Source: Methylovulum psychrotolerans (GTDB lineage: Bacteria > Pseudomonadota > Gammaproteobacteria > Methylococcales > Methylomonadaceae). Taken from it: DNA of 62,481 nucleotides. The position numbers were made by a program, and so were the translations under genes. The stretch lies in NCBI RefSeq assembly GCF_002923755.1, contig NZ_PGFZ01000012.1, positions 30,082-92,562 of the forward strand, given 5' to 3'. Under the pieces are notes generated by a model. The model was not told where the DNA came from. It worked only from the letters and a program-made list of their open reading frames with translations, and ran no database searches. Numbering within the stretch: the stretch's first letter is position 1; each line of letters opens with the position of its first letter. Shown here in pieces: positions 15,541 to 24,535 of this stretch.

Positions 15541-17025
15541 ATGAACCTGCATGTCTTATTAGATGGACTCGCTCCCCCTCCGCCTGATCATGAGCTGGCT
15601 ATGCTCACGGTGGGCGGATTGGTGTTGGACAGCCGTCAGGTGCAGACGGGAGATGCGTTTGTCGCTTTGCAGGGTAGCCAGCAACATGGCTTACATCACG
15701 CGGCGCAAGCTATTGCCCAAGGTGCGGCAGTTATCCTTTATGACCCCGCTGGTGAGGGTGCGGCCTTAGCCGCCGCCATTAGCGCCGTGCCGCTTTGGGC
15801 TCTTGACGGTTTGGACGTGCGCTTGGGTGAGATTGCCGCCCGCTTTTATGGGCAGCCTTCGCGGCAGATGGCGGTGATCGGCATTACCGGCACGAACGGT
15901 AAAACCTCATGCAGCCAGTTCTTGGCGCAACTTCTGACAGACTGCGGCATTATCGGCACTTTAGGCTGGGGAAGTTGGGGGCAGTTATTGGCGACCGCCA
16001 ATACCACCCCCGATGCTTTAGCCGTGCAACGGATGTTGGCCAGTTTACAGTACCAAGGTAAGCAGGCAGTGGCGATGGAAGTTTCTTCGCATGGTTTGGC
16101 GCAAGGACGGGTGAACGGGGTGGCTTTTACAGGGGCGGTATTTACTAATATCACCCGTGACCATCTGGATTATCACGGCACGATGGCGGCCTATTTGGAC
16201 GCTAAGCTGTTGTTGTTGAAACAGCCGGGTTTGGCGTTTGCGGTCATTAATTTGGATGCAGAGGGCAGTACACGGATGTTGGCCGAAACGCCGGAAGGGG
16301 TGGTCCGTTGGGGGGTCACACGGCAAGCCAGTCGCTTGGCGGCAGACGAGACTTTACAGGTATTGGACAGCCATACCCATAGTGCCGGCTTGGCGTTGAC
16401 GGTGGCTTGGCGGACTTTCAGAACAACGGTCAATATTCCCTTATATGGCGACTTTAATGCCGAAAATGTCGCCTTGGTGTTGGCGGTGCTGTTGGCGATG
16501 GGCGAGCCGTTTGGGCAAGCCGTCGCTAAACTGGCGAGCCTACAGGCAGTTGCCGGACGGATGGAATGTTTCGGCGGCGGTGCTAAGCAGCCCCTCGTGT
16601 TTGTCGATTATGCCCATACCCCCGATGCCTTGGACAATGTGTTGCGCAGTGCGCGGGGACATTGCCGCCAGGCTTTATGGGCGGTGTTCGGTTGCGGCGG
16701 CAACCGTGATGCGGGTAAGCGGCCACTTATGGGTGCGAGTGCCGGACAATGGGCGGATCATGTGCTGGTGACGGACGACAATCCCCGTTTTGAAGACAGC
16801 GCCGCTATTATTGCCGATATTCTGGTGGGTTGTAAGGCCGGAAACACGCAGGTGCTGGCCAACCGGGAGCAAGCCATACGCCATGCTATAAGCCATGCCA
16901 GTCCGCAGGATTGCATTGTTGTGGCAGGTAAAGGCCATGAAGATTATCAAGAAATCAAAGGGGTACGTTATCCGTTTAGTGACCGGCAAGTCGTGCTGGC
17001 GGCCTTGGCGGAGCGGGAGCAATGA
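15541..17025 (+). CDS. murE: UDP-MurNAc-tripeptide synthetase MurE
   Basis: The 494-residue Mur ligase adds the third residue of the stem peptide. ATP-binding motif GITGTNGKTSCSQFLAQLL lies at about residue 116, AMEVSSHGLAQGRV follows, and the C-terminal domain has VTDDNPRFED and VVAGKGHEDYQEI. The DNPR motif marks enzymes that use meso-diaminopimelate, as expected for a Gram-negative. ATG 15541 is preferred; GTG 15535 two codons upstream is possible, and neither has a strong ribosome binding site. The stop codon overlaps murF. Confidence 0.94.
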   Translation: MNLHVLLDGLAPPPPDHELAMLTVGGLVLDSRQVQTGDAFVALQGSQQHGLHHAAQAIAQGAAVILYDPAGEGAALAAAISAVPLWALDGLDVRLGEIAARFYGQPSRQMAVIGITGTNGKTSCSQFLAQLLTDCGIIGTLGWGSWGQLLATANTTPDALAVQRMLASLQYQGKQAVAMEVSSHGLAQGRVNGVAFTGAVFTNITRDHLDYHGTMAAYLDAKLLLLKQPGLAFAVINLDAEGSTRMLAETPEGVVRWGVTRQASRLAADETLQVLDSHTHSAGLALTVAWRTFRTTVNIPLYGDFNAENVALVLAVLLAMGEPFGQAVAKLASLQAVAGRMECFGGGAKQPLVFVDYAHTPDALDNVLRSARGHCRQALWAVFGCGGNRDAGKRPLMGASAGQWADHVLVTDDNPRFEDSAAIIADILVGCKAGNTQVLANREQAIRHAISHASPQDCIVVAGKGHEDYQEIKGVRYPFSDRQVVLAALAEREQ

Positions 17026-18371
17026 AGATGTTATTAAGTGAAATCGCCGCCATTGTCGGCGGGCAACACCACGGCGCAGATGTCGCCATCGCTTCGGTGA
17101 GTATCGACACCCGCACTTTAAGTGCCGGGGCATTGTATGTGGCAATTCGGGGCGAGCGTTTTGACGGCAATGATTTTGTCGGCCAAGCCGCACAAGCGGG
17201 AGCCGGAGCGGCGATTGTCCATGCTGGGGTAGTGACGGAACTGCCGCATATTGTGGTCGCCGACAGCCGTTTGGCCTTGGCGGAATTGGCGGGGGCATGG
17301 CGGCGTAAAGCACCTGTACGCGTTGTCGGTGTGACCGGCAGTAACGGTAAAACGACGGTTAAGGAAATGACTGCCGCCGTTTTAAGCGTGGCGGGCGAAA
17401 CATTGTTTACCCAGGGCAATTTGAATAATGACATTGGCGTACCGCTGACCTTATTGCGCCTTAATGATAGCCACCGCTTTGCGGTTATTGAAATGGGCGC
17501 GAATCACCCTGGGGAAATTGCGTATACCAGCCGCTATGCGCAGGCCAATGTGGTGGTTTTAAATAACGCCGGGGCGGCCCATTTGGAAGGTTTCGGCGAT
17601 TTGGACGGGGTGGCGCGGGCTAAGGGCGAGATTATCGAAACCCTGCAAGCCGACGGGATTGCCGTCCTGAACCGCGATGACCGTTATTTTTCGTATTGGC
17701 AAGCTGTGGCCGGGGCTAGGAAGGTTTTGACGTTCGGCTTGCATGGGCAGGCTGATGTTTCTGCCGATGGCATCCATACCGAATTGTTCGGGCCAGGTTT
17801 CCGCACGGTATTCCGTGTACACACCCCGCAAGGGACAGCCGATGCAGTGCTGAATCTGGCTGGCCGCCATAATGTCTTAAACGCTTTAGCGGCGACGGCG
17901 GCAGGTTTGGCCTTAGGTTTGGAATTGGCGCAAATCGTTACGGGCTTAGCACAAGTGCAGCCAGTGAAAGGCCGTTTGCAGCCCTTATGCGGGCCGTTGG
18001 GCAACCGGATTATTGATGACACTTATAATGCCAATGCGTCATCCTTAAAAGTAGGCTTGGACGTGCTGATGGAATGCGGCGGTGTGCCTTGGTTGGTTTT
18101 GGGGGCGTTTGGCGAGTTGGGGTCTGATAGCGAGGCCCTGCACGCCGACATTGGCAGGTTGATTAAGGCTAGCGGTGTGGAGAGGGTATGGGCTACGGGT
18201 GACCATGCCCGTTTTGCCGTAGACAGTTTTGGGGCTGGGGCGGCGTTTTTCCCCGCCCAAGCCGATTTAATCGCCGCTGTGCGGCAGGCGTTGCACAGTG
18301 AGGCAAGCATTTTAGTTAAGGGTTCACGGGCGCAGCACATGGAGCATGTCGTTGCTGCTTTAATTGGATAA
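17022..18371 (+). CDS. murF: UDP-MurNAc-tripeptide-D-Ala-D-Ala ligase MurF
   Basis: The 449-residue Mur ligase attaches D-Ala-D-Ala, made here by the MurB-Ddl fusion, to UDP-MurNAc-tripeptide. The ATP loop reads VGVTGSNGKTTVKEMTAAVL (about 103-122), followed by FTQGNLNNDIGVPLTLLRL and VIEMGANHPGEIAYTS, diagnostic of MurF; the C-terminal domain has IDDTYNANASSLKVGLD. ATGA overlaps the murE stop, so translation is coupled. ATG 17028 is a possible alternative start. mraY follows after 27 bp. Confidence 0.95.
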   Translation: MKMLLSEIAAIVGGQHHGADVAIASVSIDTRTLSAGALYVAIRGERFDGNDFVGQAAQAGAGAAIVHAGVVTELPHIVVADSRLALAELAGAWRRKAPVRVVGVTGSNGKTTVKEMTAAVLSVAGETLFTQGNLNNDIGVPLTLLRLNDSHRFAVIEMGANHPGEIAYTSRYAQANVVVLNNAGAAHLEGFGDLDGVARAKGEIIETLQADGIAVLNRDDRYFSYWQAVAGARKVLTFGLHGQADVSADGIHTELFGPGFRTVFRVHTPQGTADAVLNLAGRHNVLNALAATAAGLALGLELAQIVTGLAQVQPVKGRLQPLCGPLGNRIIDDTYNANASSLKVGLDVLMECGGVPWLVLGAFGELGSDSEALHADIGRLIKASGVERVWATGDHARFAVDSFGAGAAFFPAQADLIAAVRQALHSEASILVKGSRAQHMEHVVAALIG

Positions 18372-18398
18372 TTTGGAAATTAGGCTAGGAATTAAGCA

Positions 18399-19481
18399 AT
18401 GTTACTTTATCTGGCGGATTATTTATTGAGCGTCGACGGTGGTTTTCGGGTTTTCCATTACCTGACCTTCCGCGCCATTTTGGGCGTGTTGACCTCCTTA
18501 TTAATCTCATTGATTATCGGTCCTTGGATGATACGCCGTTTGCGCGGCAATAAGATAGGCCAAAGCATCCGGGAATTGGGGCCGCAATCGCATTATGAAA
18601 AAGCCGGTACGCCAACAATGGGCGGCACGTTAATTTTGGTCGCCATTGCGGTCAGCACTTTGTTGTGGGCAGATTTGGGCAACCGATATATCTGGGTGAT
18701 TTTATTGGTGACGATGGGTTACGGGGTCATTGGCTTTATTGACGATTACCGTAAGGTCATTAAGCGTAACAGCGATGGCCTGTCGGCGAAAGCTAAATAT
18801 TTAGGGCAGTCGGTCATTGGTCTGACCGCCGCCATTTTTCTGTACAAAACGGCTTCGATCCCGGCCGAGACGCAATTTTTTATCCCGTTTTTTAAGGATG
18901 TGATGTTGGATATGGGGCCGATGTATGTTGTCCTCAGCTATTTCGTCATTGTCGGGACCAGTAACGCGGTCAATCTGACGGACGGCTTAGACGGCCTGGC
19001 GATTATGCCGACGGTGATGGTGGCGGCGGGTTTGGGCGTGTTTGCTTATGTGTCGGGCCATGCCACCTTTTCGCAATATCTGGCCATCCCTTATTTGCCC
19101 AATGCCGGTGAGCTGATTATTTTTTGTGCCGCCATTATTGGGGCAGGTTTGGGATTTTTATGGTTTAACACCTATCCTGCTATGGTTTTCATGGGTGATG
19201 TCGGCGCGTTGGCGTTGGGCGGTGCCTTGGGCGTATTGGCGGTGCTGGTCAGACAAGAAATTGTCTTGGTCATTATGGGCGGGGTGTTTGTGATGGAAAC
19301 GCTGTCGGTCATTATCCAGGTCGCCTCTTTTAAGATGACCGGCAAGCGGGTGTTCCGTATGGCACCGATACACCACCATTTTGAATTGAAAGGCTGGCCG
19401 GAGCCACGGGTGATTGTCCGTTTTTGGATAATCACCGTGATTCTGGTTTTGATTGGCTTGGCGACCTTAAAATTGAGATAA
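18399..19481 (+). CDS. mraY: Phospho-MurNAc-pentapeptide transferase MraY
   Basis: A 360-residue integral membrane enzyme with about ten transmembrane helices. It transfers phospho-MurNAc-pentapeptide to undecaprenyl phosphate to form lipid I. Visible family motifs: [16 protein letters not shown] (about 67-82), GFIDDYRKV (catalytic Asp pair), [17 protein letters not shown], and the terminal [15 protein letters not shown]. The product is handed to MurG, encoded in the same cluster. Start ATG 18399 follows GGAATTAAGC. Confidence 0.96.
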   Translation: MLLYLADYLLSVDGGFRVFHYLTFRAILGVLTSLLISLIIGPWMIRRLRGNKIGQSIRELGPQSHYEKAGTPTMGGTLILVAIAVSTLLWADLGNRYIWVILLVTMGYGVIGFIDDYRKVIKRNSDGLSAKAKYLGQSVIGLTAAIFLYKTASIPAETQFFIPFFKDVMLDMGPMYVVLSYFVIVGTSNAVNLTDGLDGLAIMPTVMVAAGLGVFAYVSGHATFSQYLAIPYLPNAGELIIFCAAIIGAGLGFLWFNTYPAMVFMGDVGALALGGALGVLAVLVRQEIVLVIMGGVFVMETLSVIIQVASFKMTGKRVFRMAPIHHHFELKGWPEPRVIVRFWIITVILVLIGLATLKLR

Positions 19482-19486
19482 GTCCC

Positions 19487-20860
19487 ATGCAAACGCAAGC
19501 AGTGACCGACGCATTAAACACCCATTTTGCCCTAGACCCGCTCAGTTCGAAAATATTGGTGGTCGGGCTTGGCAATACCGGCTTGTCGGTGGCGCGGTAT
19601 TTACAGAAATTACAGTATCGTTTTGCCATTATTGACAGCCGCGACAAGCCGCCAATGATTGATGAGTTTCTTGAGCAAATGCCCGACACGCCGCTATTTA
19701 CCGGCGGGTTTGACGATGCGGCCTTTCAGGTGGCGACGCATCTGGTGGTCAGTCCCGGTTTGTCGCTCAATGAAAAGGCCATCATGAAGGCCATTGCCAA
19801 TGGTTCGAAAATTGTCAGTGACATTGATTTGTTCGCCTGCTCAGTGACTGCGCCGATTATTGCCATTACGGGATCTAATGGTAAAAGTACCGTGACGACC
19901 ATGGTCGGCGATATGGCGAAAGCGGCGGGTAAGCAGGTTGCGGTTGGCGGTAACTTAGGTGTGCCCGCTTTGGATTTGCTGGACAGTTCGGTAGATTTAT
20001 ATGTGTTGGAACTGTCCAGTTTCCAATTGGAGCGGACAGCGGTATTAAATGCGGCGGCGGCGACAGTGTTGAATGTGAGTGCCGACCATCTTGACCGCCA
20101 TGCCGACATGGCCGAATACGCCCAGGAAAAACAGCGGGTGTTTCGTGGTGACGGGGCGATGGTGCTTAATTTGGACGACCCAGTCGTTGCTGACATGCAG
20201 GACGCTAGCCGCGTGACCCATACTTTTTCGATTAGGACACACGCCGATTTTTATTTGGCAGGCCCTGAAGGCGAGGAATATCTCATGCACCATGACGAGC
20301 GTTTGCTGGCTTTGGCGGATTTGCCGCTGGAAGGCCGCCACAATGCCGCGAATGCGTTGGCGGCGCTGGCTTTAGGTGTTTCGGTGGGCTTGGACAAAAC
20401 GGCTATGTGTAAGGCCTTGCGTACATTTAAGGGCTTGGAGCACCGGATGCAGCGGGTTGCCGAAATTCGTGGCGTAACGTGGGTCAACGACTCTAAAGCC
20501 ACCAATATCGGCGCTTGTGTCGCCGCTTTGCAAGGCTATGCGCGTAAGGTGATTCTGATTGCGGGCGGACAGGCTAAAGGTGCAGACATGAATGAGTTGA
20601 CACCAGTCATTAAGGAAAAGGCTAAAGGCGTGGTATTGATGGGCAAGGATGCGCCGCTGATAGAAGCGGCTTTGCAAGGTTCTTGTGTACCCGTGTATTC
20701 GGCGGAAAATATCACCCAAGCCGTGCAGATTGCCGCCAGCTTGGCGAGTAGCGGTGATAGCGTCTTGTTGTCGCCCGCCTGTGCTAGTCTCGACCAGTTT
20801 AAAAACTATCAGGATCGGGGCAATAAATTTACTAAGGCTGTGTTGGCATTGGTGCCATGA
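19487..20860 (+). CDS. murD: UDP-MurNAc-L-Ala-D-Glu ligase MurD
   Basis: The 457-residue Mur ligase adds D-Glu. ATG 19487 (MQTQAVTDAL), 5 bp after the mraY stop, is preferred over a longer reading that would overlap mraY by 58 bp; GAGATAAG within the mraY end provides the ribosome binding site. Motifs are VVGLGNTGLSVARYL (N-terminal UMAG-binding fold), IAITGSNGKSTVTTMVGDM (ATP loop, about 121), and NDSKATNIGACVAAL with LSPACASLDQFKNYQDRG at the C-terminus. The last base of ATGA overlaps ftsW. Confidence 0.95.
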   Translation: MQTQAVTDALNTHFALDPLSSKILVVGLGNTGLSVARYLQKLQYRFAIIDSRDKPPMIDEFLEQMPDTPLFTGGFDDAAFQVATHLVVSPGLSLNEKAIMKAIANGSKIVSDIDLFACSVTAPIIAITGSNGKSTVTTMVGDMAKAAGKQVAVGGNLGVPALDLLDSSVDLYVLELSSFQLERTAVLNAAAATVLNVSADHLDRHADMAEYAQEKQRVFRGDGAMVLNLDDPVVADMQDASRVTHTFSIRTHADFYLAGPEGEEYLMHHDERLLALADLPLEGRHNAANALAALALGVSVGLDKTAMCKALRTFKGLEHRMQRVAEIRGVTWVNDSKATNIGACVAALQGYARKVILIAGGQAKGADMNELTPVIKEKAKGVVLMGKDAPLIEAALQGSCVPVYSAENITQAVQIAASLASSGDSVLLSPACASLDQFKNYQDRGNKFTKAVLALVP

Positions 20861-22053
20861 GTAAAAAGGGCAAAAAACCGGCGGCTGAACCGTTTCATTA
20901 TGATGCCAATTTGGTGGCGGTATGTGCGTGCTTATTGCTGATCGGTTATGTGATGGTTACGTCATCGTCTTTGCATTTGGACACCAAAGCGTCATTGAGC
21001 GCCAGTACCTTTACGGTGTGGGGGTATCCGCTTAAGCAGCTTATCCATATTTCTTTGGGGCTAATTATGGCGCGGTATATTGTCATGATACCGATGCGTA
21101 ATTGGCAGAAAATGGCGCAGTGGCTGTTTATAGCGGGTTTAGTGCTATTGGTGGTGGTGCTGTTGCCGGGCATTGGGGTCAATGTTAACGGCAGTACCCG
21201 TTGGTTGCAATTGGCGGGGATCAGGATCCAAGTCTCCGAGTTGGTCAAGTTTGCCGCCGTAGTTTATATGGCCCGTTATGTTAACCGCCATCAGCAGGAG
21301 TTGCGGGAATCGGCGTTTGGTTTGCTCAAACCGTTGCTGGTGTTTTCGGTCGCCAGCCTGTTATTGTTGTTGGAGCCGGATTTCGGTTCGGCAGTGGTAA
21401 TTTTGATGATCGCTATGGGCATGATGTTTTTGGCGGGTGCACGGGTCTTACAATTTGGTTTGTTGTTCGGTGGCCTGATCATTTCGGGGGCTCTGCTGGT
21501 GTATTTTGAGCCGTACCGCATGAAGCGGGTGACGAGCTTTCTTAACCCTTGGGAAGACCCGCGTAATACCGGCTTCCAGTTAATCCAGGCCTTAGTGTCG
21601 TTTGAGCGCGGTGAGTTGACGGGGGTAGGTTTAGGCGGCGGTTTGCAAAAATTATATTATTTGCCGGAAGCGCACACCGACTTTTTGTTTTCGGTGATCG
21701 CCGAAGAGTTAGGTTTATTGGGTGTGGTGGCAGTGATTGGCCTGTTCGCGTTATTGGTGTGCCGGGCTTTTTCGATAGCGGTGGCGGCGGAAAAGGCGGG
21801 TGAGCAGTTCTCGGCATTTATTGCCTACGGCTTAGGTATTTGGTTTGGATTTCAGGCTTTTGTCAATATGGGTGTCAATATGGGGATTCTCCCTACCAAG
21901 GGACTGACTTTGCCGCTGATGAGTTACGGTGGCGGCAGTATGATGATTATGTGTTGCGCGGTGGCGCTGTTGTTTCGGGTGCATAGCGAAGTGACCGAAA
22001 TTAATGCCAATACTTTGCCCGAACCGCGTGTTAAAGCGAAGGCGAAAGCATGA
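20857..22053 (+). CDS. ftsW: SEDS glycosyltransferase FtsW
   Basis: The 398-residue polytopic membrane protein of the SEDS family polymerises septal peptidoglycan from lipid II together with FtsI. Markers are SLLLLLEPDFGSAVVILMIA (with the catalytic-type Asp in DFGS), LVSFERGELTGVGLGGGLQK, LPEAHTDFLFSVIAEELG and GLTLPLMSYGGGSMM. The N-terminus is cytoplasmic and basic (MSKKGKKPAAEP). It overlaps both murD and murG by 4 bp (ATGA), a chain of coupled translation through murC. Confidence 0.95.
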   Translation: MSKKGKKPAAEPFHYDANLVAVCACLLLIGYVMVTSSSLHLDTKASLSASTFTVWGYPLKQLIHISLGLIMARYIVMIPMRNWQKMAQWLFIAGLVLLVVVLLPGIGVNVNGSTRWLQLAGIRIQVSELVKFAAVVYMARYVNRHQQELRESAFGLLKPLLVFSVASLLLLLEPDFGSAVVILMIAMGMMFLAGARVLQFGLLFGGLIISGALLVYFEPYRMKRVTSFLNPWEDPRNTGFQLIQALVSFERGELTGVGLGGGLQKLYYLPEAHTDFLFSVIAEELGLLGVVAVIGLFALLVCRAFSIAVAAEKAGEQFSAFIAYGLGIWFGFQAFVNMGVNMGILPTKGLTLPLMSYGGGSMMIMCCAVALLFRVHSEVTEINANTLPEPRVKAKAKA

Positions 22054-23099
22054 AGCGGATTGTTATTATGGCGGGCGGTACCGGCGGGCATGTGTTTCCG
22101 GCCTTAGCGGTGGCGCAGTCTTTGCGTGCTAAAGGCTGGCAAGTCAGTTGGTTAGGTACGCAAAAAGGCTTGGAAAGTCGGGTGGTGCCTGAACAGGGTA
22201 TTGATATTGATTGGCTGGCAGTGGCGGGGGTACGTGGCAAGGGTTTGTTGTCCAAGTTGGCCGCCCTGTTTAAGTTAGTGGCGGCCTGTGTGCAGGCCGC
22301 GCGTATCTTACGGCAACGCAAACCTGATGTGGTGTTGGGTATGGGCGGTTTTGTTGCAGGGCCTGGTGGCCTTATGGCGCGGGTGTTGGGTATTCCTCTG
22401 GTCATCCATGAGCAAAACCGTGTGCCAGGGACGACTAACCGTCTGTTGGCCAAAATGGCCAGTCAGGTTTTGGAGGCGTTTCCGGGCAGTTTCCCGAAAA
22501 AAAACCAAGCCCAGTGTACCGGCAATCCCTTACGGTCAGCGTTTGTACAGCATCTGGCTGCAAAACCGGCCGCTAGTGACCCCCTGCATATTTTCGTGGT
22601 GGGCGGTAGCTTAGGGGCACAGATATTAAACGAAATCGTTCCTGAAGCCATGGCATTATTGTCACAGGTGCGCATAAAACACCAAACAGGTGCGGTTATG
22701 TGCCAACAAGTGACCGAACATTACCGCCATCTCGGTATTGACGCTGAAGTGAGCCCTTTTATTGACGACATGGCGGCGGCTTATCTCTGGGCGGATTTGG
22801 TGGTTTGCCGGGCAGGGGCCATGACGGTCAGTGAAGTTTCGGCGATGGGGGTGCCGGCGATTTTTATCCCCTTACCCGGTGCGATTGATGACCATCAGAC
22901 CGCTAATGCCCGTTATTTGACCGAAGCCCAAGCAGGATTATTATTAATGCAGAAAGACTTGACTGCCAGCCGTTTGGCGGAAAATATCACCGAAGCCCGT
23001 CAGCATTTGGCGGCTATGAGCCAAGCGGCCCGCCAATGCGCCCGTTTGGATGCGACTGAAGTTGTGGCGGAAATTTGTATGGCGGAGGCAAAGCCATGA
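22050..23099 (+). CDS. murG: N-acetylglucosaminyltransferase MurG
   Basis: The 349-residue GT28 enzyme adds GlcNAc to lipid I to make lipid II at the cytoplasmic face of the membrane. The N-terminal G loop [37 protein letters not shown], the [12 protein letters not shown] motif and the C-terminal donor-site [20 protein letters not shown] and DDHQTANA are all present. Translationally coupled to ftsW (ATGA) and to murC. Confidence 0.96.
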   Translation: MKRIVIMAGGTGGHVFPALAVAQSLRAKGWQVSWLGTQKGLESRVVPEQGIDIDWLAVAGVRGKGLLSKLAALFKLVAACVQAARILRQRKPDVVLGMGGFVAGPGGLMARVLGIPLVIHEQNRVPGTTNRLLAKMASQVLEAFPGSFPKKNQAQCTGNPLRSAFVQHLAAKPAASDPLHIFVVGGSLGAQILNEIVPEAMALLSQVRIKHQTGAVMCQQVTEHYRHLGIDAEVSPFIDDMAAAYLWADLVVCRAGAMTVSEVSAMGVPAIFIPLPGAIDDHQTANARYLTEAQAGLLLMQKDLTASRLAENITEARQHLAAMSQAARQCARLDATEVVAEICMAEAKP

Positions 23100-24532
23100 G
23101 TTTCCGACAAATCCGCACGATGGTGCAGGCGCTGGGCAATATTGAACGGATTCATTTTGTCGGTATTGGCGGTACGGGCATGAGCGGCATTGCCGAAGTG
23201 CTGTTTAATTTAGGCTACCAAGTGTCCGGTTCGGACATTAAGGAAAGCCCCGTCACCCAACGTTTGGCGGGCTTGGGCGTGAAGATTTTGATCGGCCATA
23301 GCCGTGAAAATATTCTCAATACTGATGTAGTGGTGGTGTCCAGTGCTATAGACCGCAGCAATGCCGAAGTTGACGAAGCCTATGTCAACCGCATTCCGGT
23401 AATCCCACGTGCGGAAATGTTGGCGGAGCTGATGCGTTTCCGCTTCGGCATCGCCGTGGCCGGCACCCATGGCAAAACCACTACCACCAGTCTGACCGCC
23501 AGCATTTTGGCAGAGGGTGGGTTAGATCCGACTTTTGTTATCGGCGGGCGTTTGAACAGTGCGGGTACTAATGCCAAGCTGGGCTTGGGGCATTATCTGG
23601 TGGCGGAAGCGGACGAGAGCGACGCGTCGTTTTTGTATTTGCAGCCGATGATCTCGATAGTCACCAATATCGACCAAGACCACATGGCGACTTACCAAAA
23701 CAGTTACCAGCGCCTGAAAGAGACGTTTATAGAATTTTTGCATCACCTGCCATTTTACGGTTTGGCGGTGTTATGTTTGGACGATGACGGCATCAGGGAA
23801 ATCCTCCCCGAGATTTCCAAGCCAGTCGTGACTTACGGAGTCAATGAAGAGGCGGATGTCCGCGCCGTCGATATTGAGCAAGATGGGATGCTTACCCGCT
23901 TTACCGTCATACGGCGCGGCGGTCATCCTGAGTTGGCGGTCACGTTGAATATGCCGGGTTGGCATAATATGCTCAACGCCTTGGCGGCGATTGCCGTAGC
24001 GACTAAACTTAAAGTGGATGATGCCGCCATCGTCAAAAGCCTGTCGGCATTTAAAGGGGTCGGCAGACGTTTTCAGATCAATGGCGATATTGCCTTAGGG
24101 CAAGGCAAGTTGACCTTGGTTGACGATTACGGCCACCATCCGCGTGAAATTGCCGCCACCTTGGAAGCCTTACGGCAAGCGTGGCCGGCACGGCGTTCGG
24201 TGGTGGTGTTCCAGCCGCACCGTTATACCCGCACCCGGGATTTATTTGAAGATTTTGTCCAAGTACTGTCGACGGTCGATGTGCTGATTTTAATGGAAGT
24301 GTATGCCGCTGGCGAGACCGCCATTCCGGGAGCCGATGGCCGGGCGTTAAGCCGGGCGATACGGGTGCGTGGCCAGGTCGATCCGGTATTTGTCGAGCAT
24401 TGGGAAGAATTGCCGTCCATTTTGGCGGGTATCGTCCATGCGGATGATGTCGTTTTAACGATGGGGGCGGGCAATGTCGGTGCTGTGGCCGCGCAATTGC
24501 CGCAACTGTTAACGGCTGTGTTGGCAGGCTAA
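23096..24532 (+). CDS. murC: UDP-MurNAc-L-alanine ligase MurC
   Basis: The 478-residue Mur ligase adds the first residue of the stem peptide. ATG 23096 ([15 protein letters not shown]) overlaps the murG stop and is preferred over an in-frame start 21 bp upstream. [20 protein letters not shown] marks the N-terminal Rossmann fold, [18 protein letters not shown] the ATP loop (about 122), [10 protein letters not shown] the substrate segment, and [10 protein letters not shown] with [13 protein letters not shown] the C-terminal domain. Unlike in chlamydiae, where MurC is fused to Ddl, MurC is separate here; it is MurB that carries Ddl. Confidence 0.96.
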   Translation: MSFRQIRTMVQALGNIERIHFVGIGGTGMSGIAEVLFNLGYQVSGSDIKESPVTQRLAGLGVKILIGHSRENILNTDVVVVSSAIDRSNAEVDEAYVNRIPVIPRAEMLAELMRFRFGIAVAGTHGKTTTTSLTASILAEGGLDPTFVIGGRLNSAGTNAKLGLGHYLVAEADESDASFLYLQPMISIVTNIDQDHMATYQNSYQRLKETFIEFLHHLPFYGLAVLCLDDDGIREILPEISKPVVTYGVNEEADVRAVDIEQDGMLTRFTVIRRGGHPELAVTLNMPGWHNMLNALAAIAVATKLKVDDAAIVKSLSAFKGVGRRFQINGDIALGQGKLTLVDDYGHHPREIAATLEALRQAWPARRSVVVFQPHRYTRTRDLFEDFVQVLSTVDVLILMEVYAAGETAIPGADGRALSRAIRVRGQVDPVFVEHWEELPSILAGIVHADDVVLTMGAGNVGAVAAQLPQLLTAVLAG

Positions 24533-24535
24533 GCG